A DNA stretch of 64,000 nt from Roseomonas sp. (GTDB lineage Bacteria; Pseudomonadota; Alphaproteobacteria; Acetobacterales; Acetobacteraceae). The notes under the pieces are model-generated. The model was not told the DNA's origin and did no database searches. It was given only the letters and a program-made list of their open reading frames with translations. Below are positions 9,325 through 18,345 of this stretch, piece by piece. The position numbers and the translations under genes were made by a program. Position 1 is the stretch's first letter, and every line of letters starts with the position of its first letter. Where the stretch lies: NCBI GenBank assembly GCA_020249265.1, contig JADCGA010000010.1, forward strand, positions 62,001 through 126,000, in the 5' to 3' direction.

Positions 9325-10943
9325 GCCGGGGCGTTCTCCGCCCGTGCCAGCGCGGTTTCAATCAGGCCAATGGTGCCGGCCACGCCATAAAGCGCGATGA
9401 AGCCACCAAAGCGCGGGCCTTCTTCCTGGCCGAGCAGCACCTGATACAGCGCATTGAACCAGGCGCGAGACACGCCCATGCGCCCATCCTTGCCCGCTTC
9501 CAGGAAGGGCTCTTGGCGCCCGGCATCAAAGACCAAATCCTGCGCGACCTTAGCGCGTTCTTCTGGCGGCATGGCTTCCAGATCTGCCGCGCGGTCACGC
9601 AAGGCCACCATCAGCGCTGACAGTGCTTCCCGCTCAGCCTCGTTTGCGTTGCGGAAGCGCTTCGTGGGGGCGACGAAATCGCGGTAATAGGTCACTGCAT
9701 AGGAAACGAGTTTGCCAAGCAAAGGCTGCGTTACTGGTGTGGCGCCCGGCGCGTAGCGGGCAAGGAAACCCCAGAGCAAATCAGGATCATCCGCATTCAC
9801 CACACTCGCCAAATTCAGCAGCATGGTGAAGGAAACCGGCGGTTCCGGGTCATTCGGTGCGGCGCTGCGATGAATATGCCATGCCGGGTTGGCGGCATCC
9901 GGCGTGGTGCGGAGCCTGGTGCGGTGTTGCAGATATTCATCCACGGCGCGCGGGATTTGGTCGAAATAAAGCCGCTTGGCCCGCTGCGGCTGGTTAAACA
10001 TGAAAAGTGAAAGGCTTTCCGGCGGCGCATAGCGCAGCCATTCCTCGATCGTCAGGCCATTGCCCTTGGATTTGGAAATCTTCTGCCCCTGCTCATCCAG
10101 GAAATGCTCATAGGTGAAGCCCTCAGGCGGCGCGCCGCCCAGCACGCGACAAATCGCGGAAGAAAGCCGGACGCTATCAATCAAATCCTTGCCCGACATT
10201 TCATAATCCACGCCAAGCGCATACCAGCGCAAAGCCCAATCCGCCTTCCATTGCGCCTTGCAATGCCCGCCCGTGATGCGCGTGCCGTAACGCTCCCCGC
10301 TATCGGGATCGCGCCAGACCAGCATGTCCTGATCGGGGCGGATCTCCTCCATCGGCACCTGCATCACCACGCCGGTTTTCGGGTGAATGGGCAGGAAGGG
10401 CGAATAGGTGGCGCGGCGATCGGGGCCAAGCGTCGGCAGGATCACTTCCAGCACCTTGGCATGGTTTTCCGCCATCCTCAGCAGCGCCGCATCAAACTTG
10501 CCCGAACGATAGTAATCGGACGAAGACGCGAATTCATAATCAAAGCCGAAAGCATCCAGAAAGGCGCGCAGCCGCGCATTATTATGATGCCCAAAGCTTT
10601 CATGCGTGCCGAAAGGATCAGGAATGGCCGTCACAGGCCGCCCGATATGCGTGGCCAGCATGTCCTTATTCGGCACATTATCCGGCACCTTGCGCAGCCC
10701 ATCCATATCATCGCTGAAGGCGAGCAGGCGCGAAGGCATGCCCGTGAGCTGCGTAAAGGCATGCTTGATCCAGCTTGTGCGCGCCACTTCGCCGAAAGTG
10801 CCGATATGCGGCAGGCCGGAAGGGCCATAGCCGGTTTCAAACAAAGCCGCTTTTTTGCCGGAAGCGGCCAGGCGGGTCGCGACCTTGCGCGCCTCCTCAA
10901 AGGGCCAGGCCTTCACGGCGGAAAGATCAGCGGCGGCAGACAT
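9321..10943 (-). CDS. lysS: Lysine--tRNA ligase, class I
   Basis: 540 residues. This is the class I (archaeal-type) LysRS, not the class II enzyme: a Rossmann-type catalytic domain with HIGT at residues 46-49 and the KMSKS-equivalent KISKSKGN near residue 288, then an alpha-helical anticodon-binding C-terminus. It charges tRNA-Lys with lysine. Class I LysRS is known from archaea and many alphaproteobacteria. Its last four bases overlap the start of the MprF-like gene; a LysRS joined to MprF is known as the mycobacterial LysX fusion, but that uses a class II synthetase. The upstream gap of 146 bases to the divergent asd gene should hold its promoter. Confidence 0.95.
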   Translation of the reverse strand: MSAAADLSAVKAWPFEEARKVATRLAASGKKAALFETGYGPSGLPHIGTFGEVARTSWIKHAFTQLTGMPSRLLAFSDDMDGLRKVPDNVPNKDMLATHIGRPVTAIPDPFGTHESFGHHNNARLRAFLDAFGFDYEFASSSDYYRSGKFDAALLRMAENHAKVLEVILPTLGPDRRATYSPFLPIHPKTGVVMQVPMEEIRPDQDMLVWRDPDSGERYGTRITGGHCKAQWKADWALRWYALGVDYEMSGKDLIDSVRLSSAICRVLGGAPPEGFTYEHFLDEQGQKISKSKGNGLTIEEWLRYAPPESLSLFMFNQPQRAKRLYFDQIPRAVDEYLQHRTRLRTTPDAANPAWHIHRSAAPNDPEPPVSFTMLLNLASVVNADDPDLLWGFLARYAPGATPVTQPLLGKLVSYAVTYYRDFVAPTKRFRNANEAEREALSALMVALRDRAADLEAMPPEERAKVAQDLVFDAGRQEPFLEAGKDGRMGVSRAWFNALYQVLLGQEEGPRFGGFIALYGVAGTIGLIETALARAENAPA

Positions 10944-11089
10944 TGGCGGTTTTTTTCCTTAAGCGTTGGAAGATCTGCTTATAGGCAGGGTGCGGGCAAG
11001 AGGCGAGGGCCGGCCCTTTCAGCCTGTTCCATCTTTGTGCTTTCTGCGTTAAACCGCCCGCTTCCAATCTTTACCACAGGAAAATTGAT

Positions 11090-12088
11090 ATGCGTGTCGG
11101 CGTGATTGGGGCCTCCGGTGCGGTGGGCCGCGAATTGGTGGATGTTCTGGGGCGTCGGGCCTTCCCGATGACCTCACTCAGGCTGTTTGCCTCTGCCCGT
11201 AGCGCCGGCACCAAGATCAAAACCCCGTTGGGTGAGGCGGAGATCGAGACCTTCAGTGATGCCGCCATGCGTGACCTTGATCTGGCGCTGCTCGCCGTCT
11301 CCGGCGATTTCGCCAAGGCTCATGCGCCGGCCATGGTGGCGGCTGGCGTGCATGTGGTGGATAATTCCTCGGCCTTTCGTTTGCAGGATGATGTGCCGCT
11401 GGTGGTGCCGGAGGTGAATGCCGGCGCCATCGGCCAAGCCAAGCTGATTGCCAACCCGAATTGCACCACGGCCATTCTGGTTGTGGCGCTTGAGCCGCTG
11501 CGCCAAGCTTTCGGCCTGAAGCGCGTGATTGTCTCGACCTACCAGGCTGCCTCCGGCGCCGGGGCGGAAGGCATGGCGGAGCTGGAACGCGAAACCCGCC
11601 GCGTGCTGGTGGATGGGGTGAAGGCCGGGCATGAGGTGTTCCGCTACCCGCTGCCCTTCAACGTGATTCCGCAGATCGATAGCTTTCAGCCCAATGGCTA
11701 TACGCGCGAAGAAATGAAGGTGGTGTGGGAAAGCCAGAAGATCATGGGTATGCCCGATCTGCCAATTTCCTGCACCGCCGTGCGTATCCCAACCTTCCGC
11801 GTGCATGCCGAAGCCGTGACGATTGAAACCGAACGCCCCGTAACGCCGGAAGCCGCGCGCGACGTGCTGCGCAAGGCCGCCGGCGTGAAGGTGGTGGATG
11901 ACCCTGAAGCGGGGCTTTACCCCATGCCGCTGACCGCGACGGGTCAGGATGATGTAGAAGCCGGGCGCATCCGCGCCAATCCGGTGTTTGGCGACCGGGG
12001 GCTCGATTTCTTCCTGTGCGGTGATCAATTGTTAAAGGGTGCCGCGCTGAACGCGGTGCAGATCGCCGAAAGGCTGCCCCGCGCCTAA
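11090..12088 (+). CDS. asd: Aspartate-semialdehyde dehydrogenase
   Basis: 332 residues, normal for the bacterial enzyme. NADP-binding GASGAVGRE lies at residues 7-15, the catalytic cysteine is C125 in NPNCTT, and a substrate-binding RIPTFRVH segment with the active-site histidine lies near residue 240. It reduces aspartyl phosphate to aspartate semialdehyde for lysine, threonine, methionine and diaminopimelate synthesis. AGGAAA stands nine bases before the ATG. The TAA stop lies in the loop of an 8-bp GC hairpin (12078-12096), just before the GNAT gene. lysS is divergent, so two lysine-related genes share the 146-base intergenic region. Confidence 0.95.
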   Translation: MRVGVIGASGAVGRELVDVLGRRAFPMTSLRLFASARSAGTKIKTPLGEAEIETFSDAAMRDLDLALLAVSGDFAKAHAPAMVAAGVHVVDNSSAFRLQDDVPLVVPEVNAGAIGQAKLIANPNCTTAILVVALEPLRQAFGLKRVIVSTYQAASGAGAEGMAELERETRRVLVDGVKAGHEVFRYPLPFNVIPQIDSFQPNGYTREEMKVVWESQKIMGMPDLPISCTAVRIPTFRVHAEAVTIETERPVTPEAARDVLRKAAGVKVVDDPEAGLYPMPLTATGQDDVEAGRIRANPVFGDRGLDFFLCGDQLLKGAALNAVQIAERLPRA

Positions 12089-12096
12089 GGCGCGGG
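12078..12096. other. Perfect hairpin with the asd stop codon as its loop
   Basis: CCCGCGCC and GGCGCGGG form a perfect 8-bp stem around TAA, which is the asd stop codon. There is no T-tract after it, so it is not a standard intrinsic terminator. It ends seven bases before the GTG of the GNAT gene and could reduce readthrough or influence initiation there. Confidence 0.6.
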
Positions 12097-12103
12097 TCAC
12101 CTT

Positions 12104-12589
12104 GTGATCGTGAACCGATCTAAGCAGGAAGGGTTTTCGATCCGCGCGGCACTGCCTTCTGATCTTGAGGGCTTGGCCGCGCTTTATCCGCATCTCAACC
12201 CATCCGATGAACCGATTTCGCGCGACCTGGCGACTGCCCGGCTGGACGCCATCAACCAGATTCCTGGCAGTATGGTTCTGCTTGGTCTGCTGCATGACGA
12301 GCTTGTCGCCTCCTGCACCTTGATCGTCATCCCGAATCTAACCCGCGGCGGAAAGCCTTACGCCTTGATCGAAAATGTTGTGACCCATGCCGGTTACCGG
12401 GGACGAGGTTATGGGACGAGCATCCTGCATGCCGCGGCGAAGGCCGCTTGGGATGCCGGGTGCTACAAGGTCATGCTGATGACCGGTTCAAAACAGCCAT
12501 CCACCCTAAAATTCTATGAGAATGCGGGCTTCGAGCAAACCAAGACTGGCTTTCAAATGCGTCGCATGGCTGCGCGACATGATGCTTAG
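12104..12589 (+). CDS. GNAT-family N-acetyltransferase
   Basis: 161 residues. The acetyl-CoA pyrophosphate loop is visible as VTHAGYRGRGYGTSIL (the Q/R-x-x-G-x-G/A motif as RGRGYG), preceded by a strand with ALIENVV and followed by a helix and the KVMLMTGSK strand, which is the usual GNAT order. Such enzymes transfer an acetyl group from acetyl-CoA to an amine; the acceptor here is unknown. GTG at 12104 is the likely start, with a second GTG two codons later possible. It is 15 bases after asd and 47 before a helicase gene on the same strand. Confidence 0.8.
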   Translation: MIVNRSKQEGFSIRAALPSDLEGLAALYPHLNPSDEPISRDLATARLDAINQIPGSMVLLGLLHDELVASCTLIVIPNLTRGGKPYALIENVVTHAGYRGRGYGTSILHAAAKAAWDAGCYKVMLMTGSKQPSTLKFYENAGFEQTKTGFQMRRMAARHDA

Positions 12590-12636
12590 GTTTTTGCTCA
12601 TCCGCCTTCCTGGGTGGGTCACGCCGCCTGAAGCGC

Positions 12637-15456
12637 ATGGCTGAAGGGCCAGTCGCGCCGCGCTTGCTGCTGCCGGATGTGCCTGCCCTGGTGGCGGGCC
12701 AGGGCCGCGCCGTGCTGCTGGACAGTGATGGCAGCATCGAAACCCTGCCGGCGCGCGCCGTGGCAGCGCGACTGGTGGATACCGCGCCGCTTTTGGTCCA
12801 TGCCCCGGCCATGGCGCGGCGGCTTGGCGTGCCGGGCATTGCCCCAGCGCATGATTTGCTTGAGCTTTTCGCCTTTGTGCTGCCCGCCGCATCCTGCGCG
12901 CCCACGCCGCGAGGCTTGGCTTTGGCGCTTGGCCTGCCCGTGCCGCGCGATGATGAAGCGGCTGTCGCGTTATTGCCCGATATCGCGACCGAATTGCTGC
13001 GGCGTCTGGCCGATGATCGCGCCGCGCCACTGAACCGCGATGCCGCAAGCCTTGCCGCGCGCATGGGCGAAGCAGGCTGGCCTTGGGCGCGTTCCGTTCT
13101 TGCTGCGCTTGGCGCACCGGCTGCGCGTTCGGGCATGGAAGGCTTGCGCGTCTGGCGCCGCTTGCCGGAATGGGCGGAAGCGGCACCCGCCAATCCGCCA
13201 TCCTCCTTCGGCATTGAACCGAATGAGGCGCGGGCACGGCTTGCGCAGATTCTGGGGGAAGGGGCGGAACAACGCCCGCAACAGGCGGATTACGCATCCG
13301 CTGCCGCCGCGGCTTTTGCGCCCCGTGAAGACCAGGGCGCGCCTGCCTTGGTGCTGGCGGAAGCCGGCACGGGCACGGGGAAAACCTTGGGCTATGTCGC
13401 GCCGGCCAGTCTTTGGGCGGAACGTAATGGCGCGCCTGTGTGGATTTCCACCTTTACCCGCAATCTGCAACGCCAGATTGATCAGGAAACCGCGCGGCTT
13501 TTCCCCGATCCGGAAGAACGCCGCCGCCGCGTGGTGCTGCGCAAGGGGCGAGAGAATTACCTTTGCCTATTGAACCTGGAAGATGCTTTGGGCTTTTCCG
13601 CCATGCCGGGGCAGGGGGTGGCTTTGGGCCTGGTGGCGCGCTGGGCGGTGGCGACGCGGGATGGCGATATTCTGGGGGGCGATTTTCCAGGCTGGATCAC
13701 GGAATTATTCGGTACGGCCAATATCATGCCACTCGCAGATCGGCGCGGGGAATGCATCCACGCCGGCTGCCCACATTATCGCAAATGCTTTGTGGAACAT
13801 TCCATTCGCCGCGCGGAAACTGCCTCCATCGTCATTGCCAATCACGCGCTGGTGATGATCCAGGCAGCACTCGGTGGCGGTGAGGATGGCCGCGCGCTGC
13901 GCTTGGTATTCGATGAAGGGCATCATCTATTCGACGCCGCCGATAGCGCCTTTTCCGCCGATCTGACCGGCGCCGAAATGGCGGAACTCCGCCGCTGGAT
14001 TTTGGGCGCAGAGGGTGGCCGTTCCCGCGCGCGTGGCCTCAAGCGCCGGTTGGAGGAATTGGTGGGTGATCGCCCGGAATTGCAGGCGCCGCTGGAAGCT
14101 GCCTTGCACGCCGCGCGCGCGCTGCCGGCGGGCGGCTGGTCTGGCCGTTTGGGCGAAGAAGCCGCCCCCGCCCTCGTGGCCGAACCCGCCAATCCGGCTG
14201 AGGGTTTTCTCCGCGCCGTGCGCCGCCAAGTGCGTGCGCGCAATGCTGAAGCCGAAGAAGCCGGGCATTACGATGCGGAATGTGATCTTTTCCCGCTCAA
14301 TGCCGATATGGCGGAAATCGCCGGCGCGCTTGAACGCGCGCTGCAACGCCTGGAAGCGCCCATCCGCCATTTGCGCGAAAAGCTGCTCGCACGCATGGAG
14401 GATGAAGCCGCCGAGATTGAAAGCGCTGACCGGCTGCGGATTGAGGCGATTTGCGGTTCCCTCGAACGCCGCGTGCTGATGCCGCTTGCCGCTTGGCGCG
14501 CCATGCTTGGGCGGATTGGTGGCGAAGAACCCGCACCGGGCGCGCGGCCCGATATGGTGGATTGGCTTTCGATCGAAAGGCGCGGCGGGCAGGATTTGGA
14601 TGCGGGCATGCATCGGCATTGGCTTGACCCGACCATCCCCTTCGCGATGCAGGTCGCCGCCCCGGCGCATGGCGTGCTGATCACCTCCGCCACTTTGCGC
14701 GATGCCGCCGAGGCTGATGAGGAAGACCCCGAAGCCGCCTGGCGCGAGGCGGAAGGCCGCACTGGTGCCGCGCATTTGCCGCTGCCCGCGATCCGTGCGG
14801 CGGTGGCTTCGCCCTTCGATTATGCAGCACGCACGCGCTGCATTGTGGTGACGGATGTAGCGCGCGAAAACACCGCGCAAATTGCCGGCGCCATGCGGGA
14901 TTTGTTTCTGGCAGCCGGCGGCGGCGCGCTTGGGCTTTTCACCGCCATTCGCCGCTTGCGCGATGTGCATGGCCGCATCGCGCCCGCCTTGGAAGAAGCC
15001 GGCCTGCCGCTTTACGCGCAGCATATTGACGCGATGGATAACGCGACTTTGGTGGATGTGTTTCGGGCCGAGGAAAATTCCTGCCTGCTTGGCACGGATG
15101 CCATGCGTGATGGCGTGGATGTGCCGGGCCGTTCCCTACGCTTGCTGGTGTTCGACCGTGTGCCCTGGCCGCGCCCGAGCATCCTCCACCGCGAACGCCG
15201 CCTCCATTTATCGGAAGGCAGGCCGAAGGAATATGATGATCGCATCACGCGCCATCGGCTGCGTCAGGCTTTTGGCCGCCTGATCCGCCGCGCGGATGAC
15301 AAGGGCGTTTTTGTGATGCTGGATCGGTCCTGCCCTTCGCGGCTGCTGGCCGGCCTGCCATCCGGCGTGCTGCTGCGCCGCATGGGGCTGGCCGATGCGG
15401 TGCGCGACGTGCGGGAGTTTTTAGGTCAGTCGGAATCCATTTCCGGCATGCGGTAG
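12637..15456 (+). CDS. DinG/XPD-like Fe-S ATP-dependent DNA helicase
   Basis: 939 residues. Walker A is GTGTGKT near residues 243-249 and the DEAH-type motif II is DEGHH from residue 426. Four cysteines between them (C310, C373, C378, C384; the last three as C-x4-C-x5-C) match the 4Fe-4S domain of XPD/DinG superfamily-2 helicases. The C-terminal helicase half contains LGTDAMRDGVDVPG and the motif VI segment RLRQAFGRLIRR. These unwind DNA 5' to 3', in repair of R-loops or recombination intermediates. The first 200 residues are an extra domain with no motif recognised here. The 3' end overlaps the convergent crotonase gene by 31 bases. Confidence 0.9.
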   Translation: MAEGPVAPRLLLPDVPALVAGQGRAVLLDSDGSIETLPARAVAARLVDTAPLLVHAPAMARRLGVPGIAPAHDLLELFAFVLPAASCAPTPRGLALALGLPVPRDDEAAVALLPDIATELLRRLADDRAAPLNRDAASLAARMGEAGWPWARSVLAALGAPAARSGMEGLRVWRRLPEWAEAAPANPPSSFGIEPNEARARLAQILGEGAEQRPQQADYASAAAAAFAPREDQGAPALVLAEAGTGTGKTLGYVAPASLWAERNGAPVWISTFTRNLQRQIDQETARLFPDPEERRRRVVLRKGRENYLCLLNLEDALGFSAMPGQGVALGLVARWAVATRDGDILGGDFPGWITELFGTANIMPLADRRGECIHAGCPHYRKCFVEHSIRRAETASIVIANHALVMIQAALGGGEDGRALRLVFDEGHHLFDAADSAFSADLTGAEMAELRRWILGAEGGRSRARGLKRRLEELVGDRPELQAPLEAALHAARALPAGGWSGRLGEEAAPALVAEPANPAEGFLRAVRRQVRARNAEAEEAGHYDAECDLFPLNADMAEIAGALERALQRLEAPIRHLREKLLARMEDEAAEIESADRLRIEAICGSLERRVLMPLAAWRAMLGRIGGEEPAPGARPDMVDWLSIERRGGQDLDAGMHRHWLDPTIPFAMQVAAPAHGVLITSATLRDAAEADEEDPEAAWREAEGRTGAAHLPLPAIRAAVASPFDYAARTRCIVVTDVARENTAQIAGAMRDLFLAAGGGALGLFTAIRRLRDVHGRIAPALEEAGLPLYAQHIDAMDNATLVDVFRAEENSCLLGTDAMRDGVDVPGRSLRLLVFDRVPWPRPSILHRERRLHLSEGRPKEYDDRITRHRLRQAFGRLIRRADDKGVFVMLDRSCPSRLLAGLPSGVLLRRMGLADAVRDVREFLGQSESISGMR

Positions 15457-16223
15457 CGATCCGCCGGATCAAGCCAGCCTTTGAAATTCGGCGCGCGTTT
15501 TTCGGCGAAGGCAGCGCGGCTTTCCAGCAGGTCGCTCTTGTCGCCATGCTCCTGCAGCTTGGCAGCCAGGGCTTGTTGCGCGGGCGTTGGTATGGGGCGC
15601 ATCCGGCGCATCATATGGATGGTATTGACCCGCGCGGCGGGCGGCAGGGTCAGCATGTGCCGCGCCATTTCAAGCGCCGTTTCCATCAGCGCTTCCGGCT
15701 CGACCAAGCGATTGACGAAGCCAAGCTGATAGAAGCGTTCAGCGGTGAAGCGAAAGCCAAGCGCCATTTCCATCGCAATGGGATAGGCAATGTTCGCGAG
15801 ATGCCCGTGATTATAGCCACCCAGCAGCCAGCGCTTTGCCTCAGACACTTCGAAAATCGCGGTATTGGCGGCCACGCGCAAATCAGTGCGCTCCACCAGC
15901 ATGAAGCCGCCGCCCATGGCAAAGCCATTCACTGCGGCGATGACAGGCTTTTCCAAGGTGCCGGCATTGAAGGGGTCTTCCATGTCAATGCGCCGCCCGC
16001 CGGGGCTTTTATCGGCGAGTGATTCCTTCATATCCTCACCGGCGCAAAAGCCGCGCCCAGTGCCGGTCAGGATCGCGACTTCCAAGTTCGGATCAGTGCG
16101 AAACGCGGTCCAGATGCGCGCCAATTCCAGGCGCATTTCATGGTTCAGCGCATTGAGCCTTTCGGGCCGGTTCATGCGCACCACCAGAATCTGCCCGTGG
16201 GTTTCGGTTTCAACAACGGCCAT
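15426..16223 (-). CDS. Enoyl-CoA hydratase/isomerase-family protein
   Basis: 265 residues with the crotonase fold: GRGFCAGEDMKE and NGFAMGGGFMLVE form the CoA-binding oxyanion hole. At the two positions that are catalytic glutamates in rat mitochondrial hydratase, the first is replaced (GGGFML instead of GGGCEL) and the second may be kept as Glu in EVSEAKRW. One acidic residue fits an isomerase or another crotonase activity better than a true hydratase. The ATG at 16223 follows GAGGGGAAAA; the frame extends to 16292 without need. It overlaps the helicase gene convergently and is divergent from an MBL hydrolase. Confidence 0.8.
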   Translation of the reverse strand: MAVVETETHGQILVVRMNRPERLNALNHEMRLELARIWTAFRTDPNLEVAILTGTGRGFCAGEDMKESLADKSPGGRRIDMEDPFNAGTLEKPVIAAVNGFAMGGGFMLVERTDLRVAANTAIFEVSEAKRWLLGGYNHGHLANIAYPIAMEMALGFRFTAERFYQLGFVNRLVEPEALMETALEMARHMLTLPPAARVNTIHMMRRMRPIPTPAQQALAAKLQEHGDKSDLLESRAAFAEKRAPNFKGWLDPADRYRMPEMDSD

Positions 16224-16344
16224 GTGATTTTCCCCTCGATCTTGGGCACATGATGGGCGGGGCGGGCGGCGCTGGGAAGGGGCATTTCCCAAGTCCGGCT
16301 TCCTGTTCTAGCCTTGGCGCATAACCCAACCAGGCAGGAAAACC

Positions 16345-17223
16345 ATGCGCAAGCTTACCATTGGCGATGTCACCATCACCAGCATCATCGAACGCGATGG
16401 CCCCTGGCGCGCGCCTGGGCAGATGTTCCCCAATGCGCCCGCAGATCAAATCGAAGCGACGCTGAAGGAAGTTGAACCCGAAACCTATGATGTCGCTTCC
16501 GGTAAGATGGTGATTACCTATCAAACCTATGTGGTGCGTACGCCGCGCCATACGATTCTGGTGGATACCTGCACCGGCGAAGACAAGGGCTACCCCGCGC
16601 CGATGGATTTCCCGAAGCAGCCTTGGCTTGATGGCCTGAAGAAAGAAGGGCTTTCCTTTGACGATATTGATTATGTGATGTGCACCCATTTGCATATTGA
16701 CCATTCCGGCTGGAATACCGTGCTGCGCGATGGCCGCTGGGTGCCGACCTTCCCGCGCGCCAAATACGTGTTCCACAAGCGCGAATATGCCGCGTGGGAG
16801 GCTTCAACCAAGGCCGGTGAAACCCGTCCGGGCGGCGGCGGTTCTGTCTTCACCATGAATTGCGAACCCGTGGTGGCGGCGGGGCAGGCGCTGCTGGTGG
16901 ATGATGATTTCAGCCTGGATGATTGTATCACCATCGAACCCACCCCCGGCCACACGCCTTGCCATTGCTGCGTGCATATCAATAGCCGCGGCCAGCATGC
17001 GGTGATCACGGGTGATCTGATGCATCACGCGCTGCAAATCCACCGGCCTTCTTGGTCCACCATGTTCTGCTGGGACCCGAATGCAGCCGCCGATAGCCGC
17101 ACGCGCTTTCTGGCGAATGTCGCTGATACGGATACCAAGCTGCTGCCGATCCATTTCCCCAATCCTTCTGTTGGGCGGGTGGAATCGAATGGTGATCGCT
17201 TCCGCTGGCGGTATGTGCGCTAA
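16345..17223 (+). CDS. MBL-fold metallo-hydrolase
   Basis: 292 residues. The zinc motif H-x-H-x-D-H appears as THLHIDHSGW, and later ligands follow in TPGHTPCHCCVH (H), ITGDLMHH (D) and LPIHFPNP (H), so both metal sites look complete. The family includes lactonases, thioesterases and other hydrolases; the sequence resembles the AHL-lactonase-like branch in motif spacing but the substrate cannot be assigned. No signal peptide is seen, so it should be cytoplasmic. A canonical hydratase gene follows 44 bases later on the same strand. Confidence 0.85.
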   Translation: MRKLTIGDVTITSIIERDGPWRAPGQMFPNAPADQIEATLKEVEPETYDVASGKMVITYQTYVVRTPRHTILVDTCTGEDKGYPAPMDFPKQPWLDGLKKEGLSFDDIDYVMCTHLHIDHSGWNTVLRDGRWVPTFPRAKYVFHKREYAAWEASTKAGETRPGGGGSVFTMNCEPVVAAGQALLVDDDFSLDDCITIEPTPGHTPCHCCVHINSRGQHAVITGDLMHHALQIHRPSWSTMFCWDPNAAADSRTRFLANVADTDTKLLPIHFPNPSVGRVESNGDRFRWRYVR

Positions 17224-17267
17224 CGCCCCGCGTTGCGTATCAAGGCCTTGTGCGCGGAAGCGGGGAA

Positions 17268-17999
17268 ATGACCGAAGCTGTCGTCTATCACTGCAAGGAT
17301 GGCCTTGCGCGCATTACGCTGAACCGGCCTGAGGCGCGCAATGCGCTGAATAGCACCATGTGTGAAGCGCTGGTGGCGGCCACGCGCCGCGCGCGGGAAG
17401 ATGGCGCGCGCTGCGTGCTGGTGCAGGCGATTGGCAGTGTGTTTTGCGCTGGAGCGGACCTCAAGGAACGGCAGGGCATGGGCGATGACGCGGTGCGCGC
17501 GCGGCGCCTGAAAGCCTTTGCCGCCTATGATGCTTTGGAACGCTTACCCATGCCGGCGATTGCCGTGGTGGAAGGCCCCGCTGTTGGTTCGGGCGTGGAA
17601 ATCGCCGCCGCTTGTGATTTCATCATCGCCACACCTGCCGCTTCCTTCCGCACCCCGGAAGCGCTCTGGGGCACGGTGGGCGCAACACAACGCCTGCCGC
17701 GCATCATCGGCAAAAGACTGGCCAAGGATTTGATGTTCACAGGCCGCGCGCTTGGCGCCGAAGAAGCCCGCGAAGCGGGGCTCGTTTCGCGTGTGGTGGC
17801 GCCCGATGCGCTGGCCGCCTGCATCGCGGAGGCCACCACCACCATCCTGAAGGCACCCCCCGCCGCCATGGCGCTCGCGAAGCGCTGCGTGGATGAAGGG
17901 CTGGAACGTGACCCGCGCGGCGCGCTTGCCACCGAAATCCTGGCCATCGAGGAAAGCCTGGCTGCCGCAGAATGGCGTAAGAAAATGCAGGATTTCTGA
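17268..17999 (+). CDS. Enoyl-CoA hydratase
   Basis: 243 residues, the most canonical crotonase in the window. GSVFCAGADLKE and GPAVGSGVEIAAACD form the oxyanion hole, and both catalytic glutamates are present: one in GVEIA and one in FRTPEALWG. It should hydrate trans-2-enoyl-CoA in fatty-acid or branched-chain acyl-CoA oxidation. The ATG at 17268 is preceded by GGAAGCGGGGA and is preferred to an in-frame start at 17250. The following 127 bases to the tRNA gene hold nothing recognised. Confidence 0.88.
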   Translation: MTEAVVYHCKDGLARITLNRPEARNALNSTMCEALVAATRRAREDGARCVLVQAIGSVFCAGADLKERQGMGDDAVRARRLKAFAAYDALERLPMPAIAVVEGPAVGSGVEIAAACDFIIATPAASFRTPEALWGTVGATQRLPRIIGKRLAKDLMFTGRALGAEEAREAGLVSRVVAPDALAACIAEATTTILKAPPAAMALAKRCVDEGLERDPRGALATEILAIEESLAAAEWRKKMQDF

Positions 18000-18126
18000 C
18001 GGATGCAGCCCGCCTGGGCAATGAGCGACGGCAAGACCTGGTCCCCGCGACAGATAAAAGCAGGCTGGACAGGGCAAAGCCGCTTCGCTAGGAAGTGCCT
18101 TCTGACCAAGCTTCGGCCATGTCAGG

Positions 18127-18202
18127 GCCCAGATAGCTCAGTTGGTAGAGCATGCGACTGAAAATCGCAGTGTCGCTGGTTCGATTCCGGCTCTGGGCAC
18201 CA
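18127..18202 (+). tRNA. tRNA-Phe (GAA)
   Basis: 76 nt with the CCA end encoded. Acceptor stem GCCCAGA pairs with TCTGGGC; the D-arm is GCTC...GAGC; the anticodon stem TGCGA/TCGCA encloses the loop CTGAAAA with anticodon GAA; the T-arm GCTGG/CCGGC encloses TTCGATT. Discriminator base A and CCA follow. Transcription probably ends in the TTTTCCCCC immediately after the gene. Confidence 0.97.
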
Positions 18203-18260
18203 TTTTCCCCCGCTATTCAAATCAAGAAACATCAGGCACGGGGTTTGCTTTTGCCGAAGC

Positions 18261-18276
18261 GGGGGCGCTGCCCCCG
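18261..18276. repeat. GC hairpin repeat, copy 1
   Basis: GGGGGCGCTGCCCCCG: a 6-bp stem (GGGGGC/GCCCCC) with loop GCT, located 70 bases before the NDH-2 start. A copy with one mismatch lies just after that gene (19686-19701), so the two bracket it. Probably a dispersed small palindrome. Confidence 0.6.
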
Positions 18277-18345
18277 AACCCTCGCCGGGGTCACAATGTT
18301 ACGCCGGGTCCCGCAACTATCGGCGACCCGGACCGGAGCGATAGC

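Noticed and set aside
18142-18345. N-terminal extension of the NDH-2 frame reaching into the tRNA-Phe gene
   Set aside because: It overlaps the tRNA and carries no conserved sequence; the ATG at 18346 has a good RBS and gives the usual length.
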